64,000 nt of DNA from Corynebacterium sp. BD556 (GCF_038452275.1 NZ_CP141643.1:372001-436000); one strand, 5' to 3'. Positions 12,462-22,226 are shown, counted from the first letter of the stretch. The notes: generated from the letters alone by a model not told the origin. Made by a program: numbers and translations.

Positions 12462-12727
12462 TCGGCTGAACCTGCGTCGCTATCTGCGGCGCGGCCGATG
12501 GCTTCCTCGACACGTTTGGCGGCGCCGTCGAGAAGCACCTCGCAGCGCTTCGCCAACGCCTCGCCGCGCTCCCAATAGTGCAAAGACTCGTCAAGGCTCA
12601 TCTGTCCGAGCTCGAGGATCTTGACGGTTTCGACGAGTTCGTCGCGTGCCTGCTCATAGCTCAAAGTTGAAGGATCCGGCAGGGCGTTGTTGCCCTGCCG
12701 ACCGGAGCCGAAGGTGTGATCGGTCAT
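12458..12727 (-). CDS. xseB: Exodeoxyribonuclease VII small subunit
   Basis: An 89-residue protein with [55 protein letters not shown], the XseB signature of two helices that bind the large subunit. It lies 31 bases downstream of xseA on the same strand. Together they form ExoVII, which degrades single-stranded DNA from both ends. Confidence 0.93.
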   Translation of the reverse strand: MTDHTFGSGRQGNNALPDPSTLSYEQARDELVETVKILELGQMSLDESLHYWERGEALAKRCEVLLDGAAKRVEEAIGRAADSDAGSAD

Positions 12728-12758
12728 TGAGTTTGTCCTTTGTGTGGAAGATGATTCG

Positions 12759-14021
12759 CTAATTGGCGGGGGTAGTGCCCATAGAGGCGGCGCTAATCGA
12801 GCCGTCGCCGACGCGGATGCGCAACTGCGAGCCAGGCGGGGACTGTCCGATACTCGTCACTACCTCATACTCGCTGCCGTCGCGGGGCAGAACCTGGACT
12901 ACGGCGTAGCCGCGGGCCAGCGTGGCAGAAGGGCCAAGGGCGCAGACCTGGGCGCGCAGGCTTGCAACAGCCGACGATTCCTCTTTAAGCAAGTAGGAAA
13001 TGTCGCGCCGAATCAAGGTCAAACCACGCTCGATGACCTCGCGGCGCTGCTCGATTGGGGTTAAAGGGTTAGCCAACACCGGCCGGGAACGCACCGACTG
13101 CACGTTGGACTGCTCACGTTGCACCCAACCGCGCAACGCCGCGTTCATCCGCGAGCGTGCCTCAGCAAGAAGGGCGTACTCCTGCGCCACGTCGGGCACC
13201 ACACGCTTCGCGGCGTCCGTCGGGGTGGCGGCCCGCACATCCGCCACGTTGTCTAGCACGGGGTTGTCCGGCTCATGGCCAATCGCGGAGACGATCGGTG
13301 TCGCGGCGGCAGAAACCGCGCGCTGCAAAGCTTCCTCGGAAAACGGTAAAAGATCCTCGACGCTGCCGCCACCACGGGCAATGATGATCACGTCTACTGA
13401 AGGATCCGTGTCCAGCTCCTGCAGCGCCGCAATGACCTCCGGCACGGTGTTGGGGCCCTGGACGGCGGTATTGCGTACCTTGAAATGTACCGAAGGCCAG
13501 CGTCCCTGAGCGACAGAAAGGACGTCGCGTTCAGCGGCGGAGCCCTTGCCAGTGATCAGCCCGACGGTGCGCGGAAGGTAGGGCAGGGGCTTCTTCCGCG
13601 CCGGGTCGAACAAACCCTCCGAGGCAAGGAGGTTGCGCAGCCGCTCAATGCGCGCGAGTAGTTCGCCTTCACCAACATGGCGAATGTCGGTAACCCACAT
13701 CGAAAACTTCCCGCGGGCCTCGTAGAAAGCTGGCTTGCCGTGAATGACCACATGGTCGCCGTCTTTGACAGGGGTGGGCAAAGAACGCAACATCTGCGTA
13801 CTAGCGGTGATTTCTACGCTGGCCTGATGTTGGGTATCACGCAGCGTCAGATACGACAGCTTCCACGTCGGCTTCATGTTGACCTGTGTGAGCTGACCTT
13901 CGACCCAAAGCCACCCAAGTTTTTCAATCCAAACCTTAACTTTGTGATTGAGTTCGGCAACGGCCCACGGATTATCCGCTGTGTTAACCGTCGATTTGCC
14001 TTGGTTTGTACTTTCAGTCAC
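12759..14021 (-). CDS. xseA: Exodeoxyribonuclease VII large subunit
   Basis: 420 residues with an N-terminal OB-fold ([24 protein letters not shown]), then [42 protein letters not shown], the [29 protein letters not shown] catalytic region, and a helical C-terminal arm with LARGYAVVQ. It is the catalytic subunit of ExoVII, acting in DNA repair. It is transcribed with xseB and is divergent from ispH. Confidence 0.95.
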   Translation of the reverse strand: MTESTNQGKSTVNTADNPWAVAELNHKVKVWIEKLGWLWVEGQLTQVNMKPTWKLSYLTLRDTQHQASVEITASTQMLRSLPTPVKDGDHVVIHGKPAFYEARGKFSMWVTDIRHVGEGELLARIERLRNLLASEGLFDPARKKPLPYLPRTVGLITGKGSAAERDVLSVAQGRWPSVHFKVRNTAVQGPNTVPEVIAALQELDTDPSVDVIIIARGGGSVEDLLPFSEEALQRAVSAAATPIVSAIGHEPDNPVLDNVADVRAATPTDAAKRVVPDVAQEYALLAEARSRMNAALRGWVQREQSNVQSVRSRPVLANPLTPIEQRREVIERGLTLIRRDISYLLKEESSAVASLRAQVCALGPSATLARGYAVVQVLPRDGSEYEVVTSIGQSPPGSQLRIRVGDGSISAASMGTTPAN

Positions 14022-14167
14022 GTCGCCGTCCTCACCCTTTCTTGAGCTGCTCGGAGGAATGAAAAATTGTGCGCTGGCCCCAGTGTTGGTGGCGCCTTTG
14101 TGAAGCGAATCTACACACGAGTCTCGCCACCTATCCTTTTAGACGTCGATTGGATACCCTAGGTTCC

Positions 14168-15154
14168 ATGACAGATCAGGGTAAAAAGGTTCTTCTCGCT
14201 GCGCCGCGCGGATACTGCGCGGGCGTTGACCGTGCCGTTGAGACGGTGGAAAAGGCCCTGGAGAAGTACGGTAAACCCGTGTACGTGCGCAAAGAAATCG
14301 TGCACAACAAATATGTGGTGGAAACGCTGCGCGAGCGCGGCGTGATCTTCGTCGACGAAACCGACGAGGTTCCCCAGGGCGCACACCTTGTATTCTCCGC
14401 CCACGGTATTTCCCCTGCCGTGCGAGAATCCGCCGATGAGCGTAAGTTGCAGACTCTCGACGCGACCTGTCCGCTGGTGACCAAGGTCCACAACGAAGCT
14501 AAGCGTTTCGCCCGCGACGGCTACCAAATTTTGCTGGTCGGCCACGAGGGCCATGAGGAAGTTGAGGGCACCTCCGGTGAGGCTCCAGAAGTCACGCACC
14601 TGGTGGACGGGTTAGAGGGCGTAGACAAGCTGCCCGATTTCCCGGACAATCAGAAGCTGGTGTGGCTGTCCCAGACCACCCTGTCGGTCGATGAGACGAT
14701 GGAGATTGTCAACCGTCTGCACGAGCGTTTCCCCAACCTGGAAAATCCGCCGAGCGACGACATCTGCTACGCCACCCAAAACCGCCAAGTGGCGGTTAAG
14801 GCGATCGCGCCCGATGTTGATTTGATGATTGTGGTCGGCTCCCAAAACTCATCGAACTCCAAACGCCTCGTCGAAGTCGCCCTCGAAGCCGGTGCGAAGG
14901 ACAGCCATCTGGTTGACTACGCCCATCAGATTGAGGAGGGCTGGCTTGAAGGAGTCAAGACCGTCGGGCTGACCTCCGGCGCATCTGTGCCCGAGATCTT
15001 GGTGCAGCAAGTTGTCGAGTTTTTAAGGCAACGCGGCTTCAGCGACGTCGAGGAAATCACGACCACCACCGAGACAATTACCTTCGCGCTACCGCGCGTT
15101 TTGCGCTCCGCCCGCACTCGTGGCAAGGGCGCGCCAGCGGCAGTAGACGCCTAA
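14168..15154 (+). CDS. ispH: 4-hydroxy-3-methylbut-2-enyl diphosphate reductase
   Basis: About 328 residues from ATG 14168; the frame is open further upstream, but the conserved part starts here. [80 protein letters not shown] and [11 protein letters not shown] are diagnostic, and the three Fe-S cysteines are present (Cys in GYCAG, ATCPL and ICYAT). It performs the last step of the MEP pathway, making IPP and DMAPP, and so supplies the prenyl synthases. Confidence 0.97.
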   Translation: MTDQGKKVLLAAPRGYCAGVDRAVETVEKALEKYGKPVYVRKEIVHNKYVVETLRERGVIFVDETDEVPQGAHLVFSAHGISPAVRESADERKLQTLDATCPLVTKVHNEAKRFARDGYQILLVGHEGHEEVEGTSGEAPEVTHLVDGLEGVDKLPDFPDNQKLVWLSQTTLSVDETMEIVNRLHERFPNLENPPSDDICYATQNRQVAVKAIAPDVDLMIVVGSQNSSNSKRLVEVALEAGAKDSHLVDYAHQIEEGWLEGVKTVGLTSGASVPEILVQQVVEFLRQRGFSDVEEITTTTETITFALPRVLRSARTRGKGAPAAVDA

Positions 15155-15233
15155 AACCAAACGCCGACCATGAAAGCCCGGCACCTATAGGGCTGGGTTG
15201 AAATTGAGTTCAATCGACGCGCTTTTAGTTTCC

Positions 15234-15902
15234 TCATTCTTGGTAGAGGTCGTCGCTGAGGGATCGGCGGGTCCTCGTCGAGCCCCGACCACCCCCGGTT
15301 TCAGGTTGCGCCGGGCGACGCAGCTCTTCGGACTGGGCGCGACGCTGGAGCAACTCTTGCACGGTCACAGTCGTGGAACGCTCGCGGGCGCGCCTGTTTT
15401 GGTGGGTGGTGCGTCGGTTGCTTTCGGCCTGCCGCACGCGTTGCGTCGCGGCGTTGCGCTGCGCGATCTCGTTGTGTCTCTTAAGCAAACCGATGCGCAA
15501 AAGGGCCAGGGCGACAGAACCAACCGTCACCGCGGCGAGCACGGGGAAAAACTCCACCACCGGGTAGCCGATGGATAAAAGGACAGCGCGGGAAGCTACA
15601 CCCGATTCAGCGGTTCCTTGGGGGCGGGGGGTAAACCACCCCGCCCCCAAGAGCCCCAGAATGTAGAGGATGGGTGCGGAGGCGACCACGAGGTAAAGCC
15701 CGCGAGGATTCACGGACGCTGTGACGATGATCGTGGCCAGAGAAAACAGGGTGAAGAAAGGCCACCCGATTGTTTCGTCGTAGATCGACAGCGCGGCTCC
15801 CGTGAACAACGCCGCAGCGATCACGGCAATGCCGGAGCCTGTGGGCAAGCCGACGAAGGTGGTCTGCCGGGCAGTGGTTTTCCGGGTAGGCGCGTGTGAC
15901 AC
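15234..15902 (-). CDS. DUF6542 membrane protein
   Basis: 222 residues with four hydrophobic helices in the first 140 residues and a basic, Arg/Gln-rich cytoplasmic tail (RRTTHQNRRARERSTTVT, RRPAQPETGGGRG). It occupies the place of the DUF6542 gene found between ispH and ychF in Corynebacteriales. No function is known to me. Confidence 0.7.
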   Translation of the reverse strand: MSHAPTRKTTARQTTFVGLPTGSGIAVIAAALFTGAALSIYDETIGWPFFTLFSLATIIVTASVNPRGLYLVVASAPILYILGLLGAGWFTPRPQGTAESGVASRAVLLSIGYPVVEFFPVLAAVTVGSVALALLRIGLLKRHNEIAQRNAATQRVRQAESNRRTTHQNRRARERSTTVTVQELLQRRAQSEELRRPAQPETGGGRGSTRTRRSLSDDLYQE

Positions 15903-15913
15903 GGCTGTAGAGT

Positions 15914-17026
15914 CTACTCACTCAAGACGTCGGATTCGTATTCCCAACGCCGTAACACGGCGTCTTGTTCTGCTGAGCCTGTGCCGACGGTGTCCACCTG
16001 GCGCGGCGCCACCGAAATCTGCTCGGGTTGGACCGTACGGGAGCGCCTAGTGCGGGGCGCTGCACCCAGCTCATCGAGCTTGCGGGCTGTGACTAAAACG
16101 CGTGCATCCAATGAGGCGAGGGTGGAATTATAAGCGTCGACGGCCTTTTCCAGGGACTGGCCCAGCCGCGCGTAATGCTCGCCCATGGTGCCCAACCGTT
16201 GGTAAAGCTCAGTGCCGAGGCGTTGGATCTGTTTCGCCTTGTCGTTCATGGCATCGTGGCGCCAGCCCAAAGCCACGGTGCGCAACAGGGCGAACAAGGA
16301 GGTGGGGGTGGCAATAACAACATCGCGGTCGAAGGCGTAGTCCAAAAGCTCGGGGTCGATGGCAAGGGAAGCGTCAAGGAAGGGATCCGCGGGCACGAAC
16401 ATCACCACGAACTCGGGTGTGGGCTGGAAAGCCTCAATATAAGGTTTAGCGGACAAGGCGTCTACGTGTTGGCGCAGCAGGTGCGCGTGGCGGCGCAAGT
16501 GCGCCTGCTTTTCCTCCGGGTCGTCGGTGTTGAGGGCGTCGAGGTAGGAAGAAAAAGGCGTTTTGGCATCGACGACGATGACGCGGCCGTGGGAAAGACG
16601 GATAAGCATGTCGGGGCGCACGCGGGTGTCGTCGACAAGCACGCTCGATTGAACATCAAAGTCGCAATGCTCCATCATGCCGCCGAGTTCGACGACGCGC
16701 TCGAGTTGCATCTCCCCCCACCGGCCGCGTGTTTGCGGGGAGCGCAAGGCGGAAATGAGTTGGTCGGTGCGGTCGCTAAGCCGTGTTGAAGTCCGCGTGA
16801 TGGCCTGGACTTGACTGGCCAGCGCCGAATAGGCCACTGCACGGTCCTCGTCCATGTCATTGAGTTGGCTCGCTAGGCGCTCTAGCGCGCGGGTGACAGG
16901 CACCATATCCGTCTGCTGCGTCTGCGGTTGTTGAGATTTCAAATGTCTCCCTAAGACGAAAACCGCGGCGACGGCCCCAAAAAGGAGGCCGCCAATGAAA
17001 ACAGCGAGAACAGCGACGATCGACAT
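15914..17026 (-). CDS. rmuC: DNA recombination protein RmuC
   Basis: About 370 residues; ATG 17026 places the N-terminal transmembrane helix (IVAVLAVFIGGLLFGAVAAVF) right after the start, while ATG 17056 is possible. A coiled-coil region is followed by the RmuC nuclease-like core: RGRWGEMQLERVVELGGM, VRPDMLIRLSHGRVIVVDAKTPFSSYLDAL, FVMFVPADPFLDASL and ATPTSLFALLRTVALGW. RmuC limits inversions and rearrangements at repeats. It sits between the DUF6542 gene and the AI-2E-type permease gene. Confidence 0.88.
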   Translation of the reverse strand: MSIVAVLAVFIGGLLFGAVAAVFVLGRHLKSQQPQTQQTDMVPVTRALERLASQLNDMDEDRAVAYSALASQVQAITRTSTRLSDRTDQLISALRSPQTRGRWGEMQLERVVELGGMMEHCDFDVQSSVLVDDTRVRPDMLIRLSHGRVIVVDAKTPFSSYLDALNTDDPEEKQAHLRRHAHLLRQHVDALSAKPYIEAFQPTPEFVVMFVPADPFLDASLAIDPELLDYAFDRDVVIATPTSLFALLRTVALGWRHDAMNDKAKQIQRLGTELYQRLGTMGEHYARLGQSLEKAVDAYNSTLASLDARVLVTARKLDELGAAPRTRRSRTVQPEQISVAPRQVDTVGTGSAEQDAVLRRWEYESDVLSE

Positions 17027-17066
17027 GGCCCGAAGTGTGCCACACGCCGCGGACATGCCCCGCGCC

Positions 17067-18458
17067 CTACGCCCCGTTACCCCTATTCTTATCGAACATA
17101 TTGGCGACCTTGTCGGGTTTGAGGGTAAAACGTAGCGGGCGACGCTTCTTCAATTTGCGCCACGGAATCGACAACCCCCCTTCACCTTGAGCAGCAGGTA
17201 CATCGGCAGGCACCGACGGGGCCTGCCACTCCCGGTCACCACGCCACTGCTGCCTATCGTAGACCGCTTCGCGCTCCTCCAACTCCGCGATTGCCTTGCC
17301 CTCCGGAGTGATGAACTCCAACTCAGCGGCGCGCACCTCGCCGGCGTGGATGCGAAGCATATCCAAAAGGTAACGGTAAACCACAGCCACCATCGCGGCA
17401 GCCGGGACCGCTAAGAAAGCGCCGACCAGACCAAAAAGACCACCGCCGACAGTGACGGAAACCAACACGACCACCGGGTGAAGGTTCATCGCCCGCGACT
17501 GCAGGATGGGGGATAAAACATTGCCCTCCAACTGCTGGACGGCAAGCACCAAACCGAGAACAAACAGGGCCTTAGTGAAACCGAGGGAAACTAGCGCGAC
17601 TAACACTGCCAAAGCGCCGGCGACGACGGCGCCAACGATCGGGATGAATCCGGCAAAGAAAGTGATTACGGCCAGCGTAAACGCCATGGGCACGCCGAGC
17701 AGGGCGAGGCCACCACCGATAAAGACGGCATCGACGAGGGAAACGATCGCTTGCGCGCGAATGAAACCCGACAAGGTGTTCCACCCGCGGGTAAAAAGCT
17801 CGGTGAGGTGTAAGCCGGTGCGCCCGCCCGTCGCCGAGCGCAGCCACGGCAGGAAGTGGTGGCCGTCTTTGAGGAAAAAGAAAGTCAAAACGAGCACCAC
17901 GGTCAAAGTCACGGCAACCCCTGCCGCAGTGCCGATTCCCGCGAACACCCCACCTGCGATTGCTCCGGCCTGGTTTTGCAGCCACTGTGCAATCTCATTG
18001 ACCGCTTCGTTTAAGTCATCCGGGTTGACGTTTAGCGGTGGGCCCTGCAACCACAGTTGCAGCCTTTGGATTCCTTCCAGGGCCTGCAAGTAGAGGATCT
18101 GCGAGTGCGCCGCGATGTCGGGCGCAATGAGGGAGCCCATAAACCCGGTAATGCCAAAAAAGGCCAGCAAGGAAGAAATTGCGGCGAGCGCCGAAGGAAA
18201 CCTCCAGCGCCGCAGAGTTGTGGCGATGGGGGCAAGGATGGTGCTGACAATGATCGCCAGCACCACCGGGAGAACTCCTGCCCAGAACGTGCCGATGATT
18301 TTTGCCAAGGCAAAAAGAAATACTGCGACTGCTAAAAGGCGCAGGGTAAACATCGCCGCTGACTTCAGCCACGCGTTGGCCACGACGCCGCGGTCGACAA
18401 GGTCGCGGTGCTCGGTCGCCCCGGACTCGGGTTGGGTGGTAGTGCTCACCCGCCCCAT
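17067..18458 (-). CDS. AI-2E family transporter (permease)
   Basis: 463 residues with eight or so hydrophobic segments. It has the family features GFIRAQAIVSLVDAVFIGGGLALLGVP and FFAGFIPIVGAVVAGALAVLVALVS, with a long soluble C-terminal tail. The family includes the E. coli AI-2 exporter YdiK/TqsA and sodium/proton antiporters; the substrate here cannot be inferred. GTG 18449 is an alternative start. Confidence 0.85.
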   Translation of the reverse strand: MGRVSTTTQPESGATEHRDLVDRGVVANAWLKSAAMFTLRLLAVAVFLFALAKIIGTFWAGVLPVVLAIIVSTILAPIATTLRRWRFPSALAAISSLLAFFGITGFMGSLIAPDIAAHSQILYLQALEGIQRLQLWLQGPPLNVNPDDLNEAVNEIAQWLQNQAGAIAGGVFAGIGTAAGVAVTLTVVLVLTFFFLKDGHHFLPWLRSATGGRTGLHLTELFTRGWNTLSGFIRAQAIVSLVDAVFIGGGLALLGVPMAFTLAVITFFAGFIPIVGAVVAGALAVLVALVSLGFTKALFVLGLVLAVQQLEGNVLSPILQSRAMNLHPVVVLVSVTVGGGLFGLVGAFLAVPAAAMVAVVYRYLLDMLRIHAGEVRAAELEFITPEGKAIAELEEREAVYDRQQWRGDREWQAPSVPADVPAAQGEGGLSIPWRKLKKRRPLRFTLKPDKVANMFDKNRGNGA

Positions 18459-18541
18459 ATTGCCCGATGACGCTTCGCTTTGCGACGACCACCCGCGGGC
18501 CTTTCCCGACCCAGAAGCCGTGTGAGATAGGATTGGCGCCC

Positions 18542-19639
18542 GTGAGCCTTACACTTGGAATCGTCGGCTTGCCCAATGTTGGCAAGTCCACCCTGTTCAA
18601 CGCCTTGACCCGCAATGACGTGCTGGCGGCGAACTACCCCTTTGCCACCATCGAGCCGAACGTGGGTCTGGTGGAGTTGCCGGATCCGCGCCTAAAGCGG
18701 TTGGCGGAGATTTTCGGTTCCGAGCGCATATTGCCAGCCACCGTATCCTTCGTGGATATCGCCGGCATTGTCAAAGGTGCCTCCAAGGGTGAAGGTATGG
18801 GCAACGCCTTTTTGGCCAACATCCGCGAAGCCGACGCAATTTGTCAGGTCGTGCGAGCTTTTTCCGATGACAACGTCATTCACGTCGACGGCAAGGTGGA
18901 TCCGGGCAGCGACATTTCGGTGATCAACACCGAGCTGATCCTCGCCGATTTGCAGACGATTGAAAAGGCCCTGCCGCGCCTTGAAAAAGAAGCCCGCACG
19001 GCCAAGGACCTAGCCGCCACAGTCGCGGAGGTCAAGAAAGCCCAGGAAATTTTAGAGTCCGACCGCACGCTGTTCGCCGCGGCGAAAGCCGGGGAGATCG
19101 ACCTCGCTTTGCTGCGCGAACTGCACCTGATGACCGCCAAGCCTTTCCTTTACGTATTTAACTCTGACGAGTCCGTGCTAAGCGACGACACCCGCAAAAC
19201 CGAGCTACGCAACTTAGTTGCCCCGGCCAAGGCCGTGTTCCTCGACGCCCAAAGCGAAACCGAGCTGCTTGAACTCGACGAGGACGAAGCCGCTGAGCTT
19301 CTCGCCGCCGTCGGCCAGGACGAACCGGGCTTGCAGACCTTGGCCAAGGCCGGGTTTGAAACTCTCGGCCTGCAGACTTACCTCACCGCAGGGCCGAAGG
19401 AGGCCCGCGCCTGGACTATCCACCAAGGCGACACCGCCCCTAAAGCTGCTGGCGTGATCCACACCGACTTTGAGAAAGGCTTCATCAAAGCCGAGATCGT
19501 CAGCTTCACCGACCTCGACGAGCTCGGCTCCATGGCCGAAGCCCGCGCCCACGGCAAAGTCCGCCAAGAAGGCAAAGACTACGTCATGGCCGATGGTGAC
19601 GTGGTCGAGTTCCGAACGGGGCTGACGTCTAAGAAGTAG
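18542..19639 (+). CDS. ychF: Ribosome-binding ATPase YchF with element-altered C-terminus
   Basis: About 365 residues from GTG 18542. The P-loop GLPNVGKSTLFNAL is at residues 7-20, followed by DIAGIVKGASKGEGMGNAFL (G3), an NSDES motif near the NxxE specificity position, a coiled coil, and a TGS domain (AWTIHQGDTAPKAAGVIHTDFEKGF). It is an Obg-related ATPase linked to ribosomes and stress. Bacterial YchF normally ends EFRFNV; here the end is EFRTGLTSKK, because a mobile element has replaced the last codons. The original VEFRFNV-stop lies at 29276-29299. The enzyme core is intact, so function is probably retained. Confidence 0.95.
   Translation: MSLTLGIVGLPNVGKSTLFNALTRNDVLAANYPFATIEPNVGLVELPDPRLKRLAEIFGSERILPATVSFVDIAGIVKGASKGEGMGNAFLANIREADAICQVVRAFSDDNVIHVDGKVDPGSDISVINTELILADLQTIEKALPRLEKEARTAKDLAATVAEVKKAQEILESDRTLFAAAKAGEIDLALLRELHLMTAKPFLYVFNSDESVLSDDTRKTELRNLVAPAKAVFLDAQSETELLELDEDEAAELLAAVGQDEPGLQTLAKAGFETLGLQTYLTAGPKEARAWTIHQGDTAPKAAGVIHTDFEKGFIKAEIVSFTDLDELGSMAEARAHGKVRQEGKDYVMADGDVVEFRTGLTSKK
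19600..19625 (+). other. attL junction of the ychF element
   Basis: Host ychF codons V-E-F-R (GTC GAG TTC CGA) run into element sequence. The five bases GAGTT at 19607-19611 are shared with the right junction. For a large serine recombinase the true crossover is normally a dinucleotide inside such a shared core. Confidence 0.7.
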
Positions 19640-19648
19640 ACTGGAGGC

Positions 19649-21193
19649 ATGAACCAGCCTCCTTCCTCGCCCGTCCGCGCCGCTATCTACCTGCGTATCT
19701 CTCTCGACCGTGAGATGGACGGGCTCGCTATCGAGCGACAGCGGGAAGACTGTGAGAATCTCGCGAAGTACCGCCGCTGGGAGGTCGTGGAGACGAACGT
19801 CGATCAGTCAATATCAGCCTCAGATAAGACCAAGAAGCGGCCTGCTTACCTGCGGATGATCTCTGATTACGAGGCTGGTCTCCTTGACGCCATAGTTTGC
19901 TACGACCTGGATCGGCTCACTCGCCAGCCTCGGGAACTCGAAGACTGGATAGATAGAGCCGAATCCCGTGGCCTGCTCCTCGTGACCGCGAACGGTGATG
20001 CTGATTTCAGCACCGACGGCGGGCGGATGTACGCCCGTATCAAGGCAGCCGTGGCCCGTGCTGAGGTCGAGCGCAAGGGAGCTCGGCAGTCCCGTGCGCA
20101 CGTCCAGCGTGCTCGCCAGGGACGCCCGCCCAAGGGCGTCCGCCCCCTCGGCTACACGACCGCTGGCGAGCTCATCGAGCACGAGGCGGAGGCTGTCAGG
20201 GCCATCTTCGCGGCGTTCCTCCGGGGAGACTCCCTCGCAGGCATTGCGCGCGCTCTGAGCGGAGCGCAGGGCGACGGCGAGGGGTCTGGCGTGCCCCACC
20301 TGCCCTTGCACAGCCGGACGATCGTCCTGGAACGCAACGCGCGGCGTGAGGCCGAGGGGAAGAACCCCCGTCCGGTGCCTGAGGACGGCCCATGGAGCGC
20401 CTCGACCGTACTCGGGATCCTTCGGAACCCTCGCTACGCGGGCTACTCGGTCTACACCTCGAAGGACACTCGTCGGCAAGAGGCCGGAGAGTCTCGCCGC
20501 AAAGCCCTGCGGGATAACCTCGTCAAAGACGAGCACTGGGAGCTCGTCCTCGGGCAGTGGGAGCCCATCGTCGAGGCCGACGAATGGTGGACAGTTCAGA
20601 ACCTCCTCGACGACCCGGCCCGGGTGACGAACCGCTCGGGCTCCACCGTCCGCAAACACCTGGGAGCAGGGCTCTTCAGGTGTGGTATGTGTGGGGAACC
20701 CGTGCGAACTCGTGCTCGCTACTACAGCTGCAAGGCAGGGCACCTCAACAGAACCCGGGACGCGATTGATGACTTCGTTCGGGCTCTTGTTGTCGAGCGG
20801 CTCGGGAGGAAGGACCTCAGGCGCCGGAGGAAGCAGGCGGATCCTGAGGTCAAGGACGCGTTCTCGGAGCGGATCGCGGAGCAGCGCGCCCGCATTGCTC
20901 GCGCTGAACGTGACTACGACTCCCAGGTCATCGAGGGTCAGGATCTCGCACGAATCCGCAAGGGCGCTCGGGCTGAGATCGCCCGCCTGGAGGCCGAACG
21001 TCTCGCCTCTGGCACCGGAACGGTGCTCCAACCGATCCTTGGGACACCAGACCCGGCAGCGGCTTTCCTTGAGGCCCCGATGGCCCTGCAACGTGCCGTC
21101 ATTGACACGCTCATGACCGTGAGGCTCAGGCGTGCGAAGCAGGGCAAGAAGGGCTTCGATCCCGAGTCTGTTGAGATCGTGTGGAAGCAGTGA
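19649..21193 (+). CDS. Large serine recombinase (integrase)
   Basis: 514 residues. The N-terminal resolvase domain has AAIYLRISLDREMDGLAIERQREDC with the catalytic Ser near residue 17, then DAIVCYDLDRLTRQPRELEDW and GGRMYARIKAAVARAEVERKG. This is followed by a recombinase domain (PLGYTTAGELIEHEAEAVRAIF, WSASTVLGILRNPRYAG) and a zinc ribbon (CGMCG, then YYSCKAGH) with a coiled coil. It catalyses unidirectional attP x attB recombination. Its start is 10 bases after the ychF stop and about 40 bases inside the attL junction. A long open frame on the opposite strand is a shadow of this gene. Confidence 0.95.
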   Translation: MNQPPSSPVRAAIYLRISLDREMDGLAIERQREDCENLAKYRRWEVVETNVDQSISASDKTKKRPAYLRMISDYEAGLLDAIVCYDLDRLTRQPRELEDWIDRAESRGLLLVTANGDADFSTDGGRMYARIKAAVARAEVERKGARQSRAHVQRARQGRPPKGVRPLGYTTAGELIEHEAEAVRAIFAAFLRGDSLAGIARALSGAQGDGEGSGVPHLPLHSRTIVLERNARREAEGKNPRPVPEDGPWSASTVLGILRNPRYAGYSVYTSKDTRRQEAGESRRKALRDNLVKDEHWELVLGQWEPIVEADEWWTVQNLLDDPARVTNRSGSTVRKHLGAGLFRCGMCGEPVRTRARYYSCKAGHLNRTRDAIDDFVRALVVERLGRKDLRRRRKQADPEVKDAFSERIAEQRARIARAERDYDSQVIEGQDLARIRKGARAEIARLEAERLASGTGTVLQPILGTPDPAAAFLEAPMALQRAVIDTLMTVRLRRAKQGKKGFDPESVEIVWKQ

Positions 21194-21215
21194 GATCCCC
21201 CTATCACACACAGAC

Positions 21216-21268
21216 CGCGCCCTAGCGGGCGCGATGAGGCGAAACTGGTCAGCGCCCCTTCGGGGCGC
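21216..21268. terminator. Two GC hairpins after the integrase gene
   Basis: CGCGCCC/GGGCGCG with a 4-base loop at 21216-21233 and GCGCCCC/GGGGCGC at 21252-21268. Neither has a T-run, so they may be transcript ends or structural elements near the repeat region. Confidence 0.4.
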
Positions 21269-21337
21269 GAGGTCATCCGTACAGGAAGGCGAGCACGTAG
21301 GGGAAGCGGGTGGGGTGTGTGTGCAGCGCTGTGTGAC

Positions 21338-21640
21338 GCCGGTTACACATTGCTGCACACATCGCTGCACACATGCACACATCTGCACACATTGGTGTGT
21401 GTGCACTAGTTTTCGTTGGAATGCCAGGCGAAACTCGGCCCCTGCACACATGCACACATCTGAACGCATTACGTCCTCTATAGAGCAATTTTTGGGCGCT
21501 GTTCTCTCCCTATAGCAATGAGTGAGAAAGATGTGTGCAATGTGTGCATTTAACGAGTTTTCATTGAGATACCAGGCAAAACCACTGCACACATCCCTGC
21601 ACACATCTCAACAAGGCCCCAACTTGTGTGCATCTCAAGG
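21338..21640. repeat. Cluster of 9-bp iteron-like repeats (TGCACACAT)
   Basis: TGCACACAT occurs exactly at 21354, 21366, 21374, 21384, 21443, 21451, 21586 and 21598, and its complement ATGTGTGCA at 21531 and 21540, with near matches at about 21396 and 21624. The copies sit in two related blocks, each also holding a diverged dyad (AGTTTTCG..CGAAACT at about 21409-21436 and GTTTT..AAAAC at about 21557-21582). Dense short repeats of this kind are typical of iterons bound by a replication initiator or a partition/transfer protein. The 696-base stretch 21194-21889 otherwise holds no gene. Confidence 0.7.
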
Positions 21641-21753
21641 TGATGCGCCTCACAGAAAACGGCGCCTACCTACCTCGTCACCCTCCTGCTCCCTTGCTCC
21701 CTCCGATCCCTACGCAGGATGGGAGGTCTCGCTGATCCGATGAATGTTCCTGC

Positions 21754-21819
21754 CGCCCCGTAGGGGCGCTGTAGGTGAGGCAGACCCCTGCCGGGGTCCG
21801 AGCGACCTCCTGGAGGTCG
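21754..21819 (+). promoter_or_regulatory. Three consecutive hairpins upstream of the ArdA-like gene
   Basis: CGCCCC/GGGGCG at 21754-21768, GACCCC/GGGGTC at 21783-21798 and CGACCTCC/GGAGGTCG at 21803-21819 are perfect short stems spaced 3-15 bases apart, ending about 70 bases before the next start. They could be a leader/attenuator or a single-strand promoter active on entering DNA. The function is not established. Confidence 0.4.
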
Positions 21820-21889
21820 GGCTGTTCGTGAGCGTCCTTTCCCGAGTGGACTGCCGCAGCCCGGCCTCCACCTAGCTCGGGAGGTCATC

Positions 21890-22177
21890 GTGAACATGAA
21901 GAACACGCAGGAAGTGCTCGAATTGTGGATCGACAGCGGCATGGCCGTGCTCGACGAGGACGGAGCTCCGTCCCTCACGGGCTTCGAGGATGCCTACCGA
22001 GGCTGGTGGGAGTCGTTCCGGGATTACCTCGCTGAGGAGGTTGCGGAGTTGCAGCGTGACTGGCCCGAGGAGGCAGTCAGGCACTTCAATTGGGACCTCT
22101 ATGAGCGAGACGCGCAACACGACTACACCCTCTGCGAGGCTCAGAACGGCGGCGTCCACGTGTTCCTAGATCTGTGA
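21890..22177 (+). CDS. ArdA-like antirestriction protein (short form)
   Basis: A 95-residue acidic protein starting at GTG 21890 behind GGGAGGTCATC. FEDAYRGWWESFRDYLAEEVAEL, then VRHFNWDLYERDAQHDYTLCEA and GGVHVFLDL, resemble the C-terminal domain of ArdA DNA mimics, which block type I restriction enzymes. ArdA is usually about 165-170 residues, so this is a single-domain version or a remnant. A DNA-mimic role fits its high Asp/Glu content and its location on a transferable element. Confidence 0.6.
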   Translation: MNMKNTQEVLELWIDSGMAVLDEDGAPSLTGFEDAYRGWWESFRDYLAEEVAELQRDWPEEAVRHFNWDLYERDAQHDYTLCEAQNGGVHVFLDL

Positions 22178-22182
22178 ACGAC

Positions 22183-22226
22183 GAGAGACCCCCTAGCCCA
22201 GGTGGCTAGGGGGTCTCTCGTTTCTC
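22183..22226 (+). terminator. Strong terminator after the ArdA-like gene
   Basis: A perfect 16-bp stem (GAGAGACCCCCTAGCC pairing with GGCTAGGGGGTCTCTC) with a 5-base loop, followed by CGTTTCTC. It begins 6 bases after the stop. Confidence 0.9.

Noticed and set aside
21273..21488. Cys/His-rich frames across the TGCACACAT repeats
   Set aside because: Their composition simply reflects the repeats; no start signal or family match.
19820..21604. A 594-codon open frame on the minus strand opposite the serine integrase
   Set aside because: It is a shadow of the high-GC integrase gene, has no recognisable domain, and runs through the iteron region.
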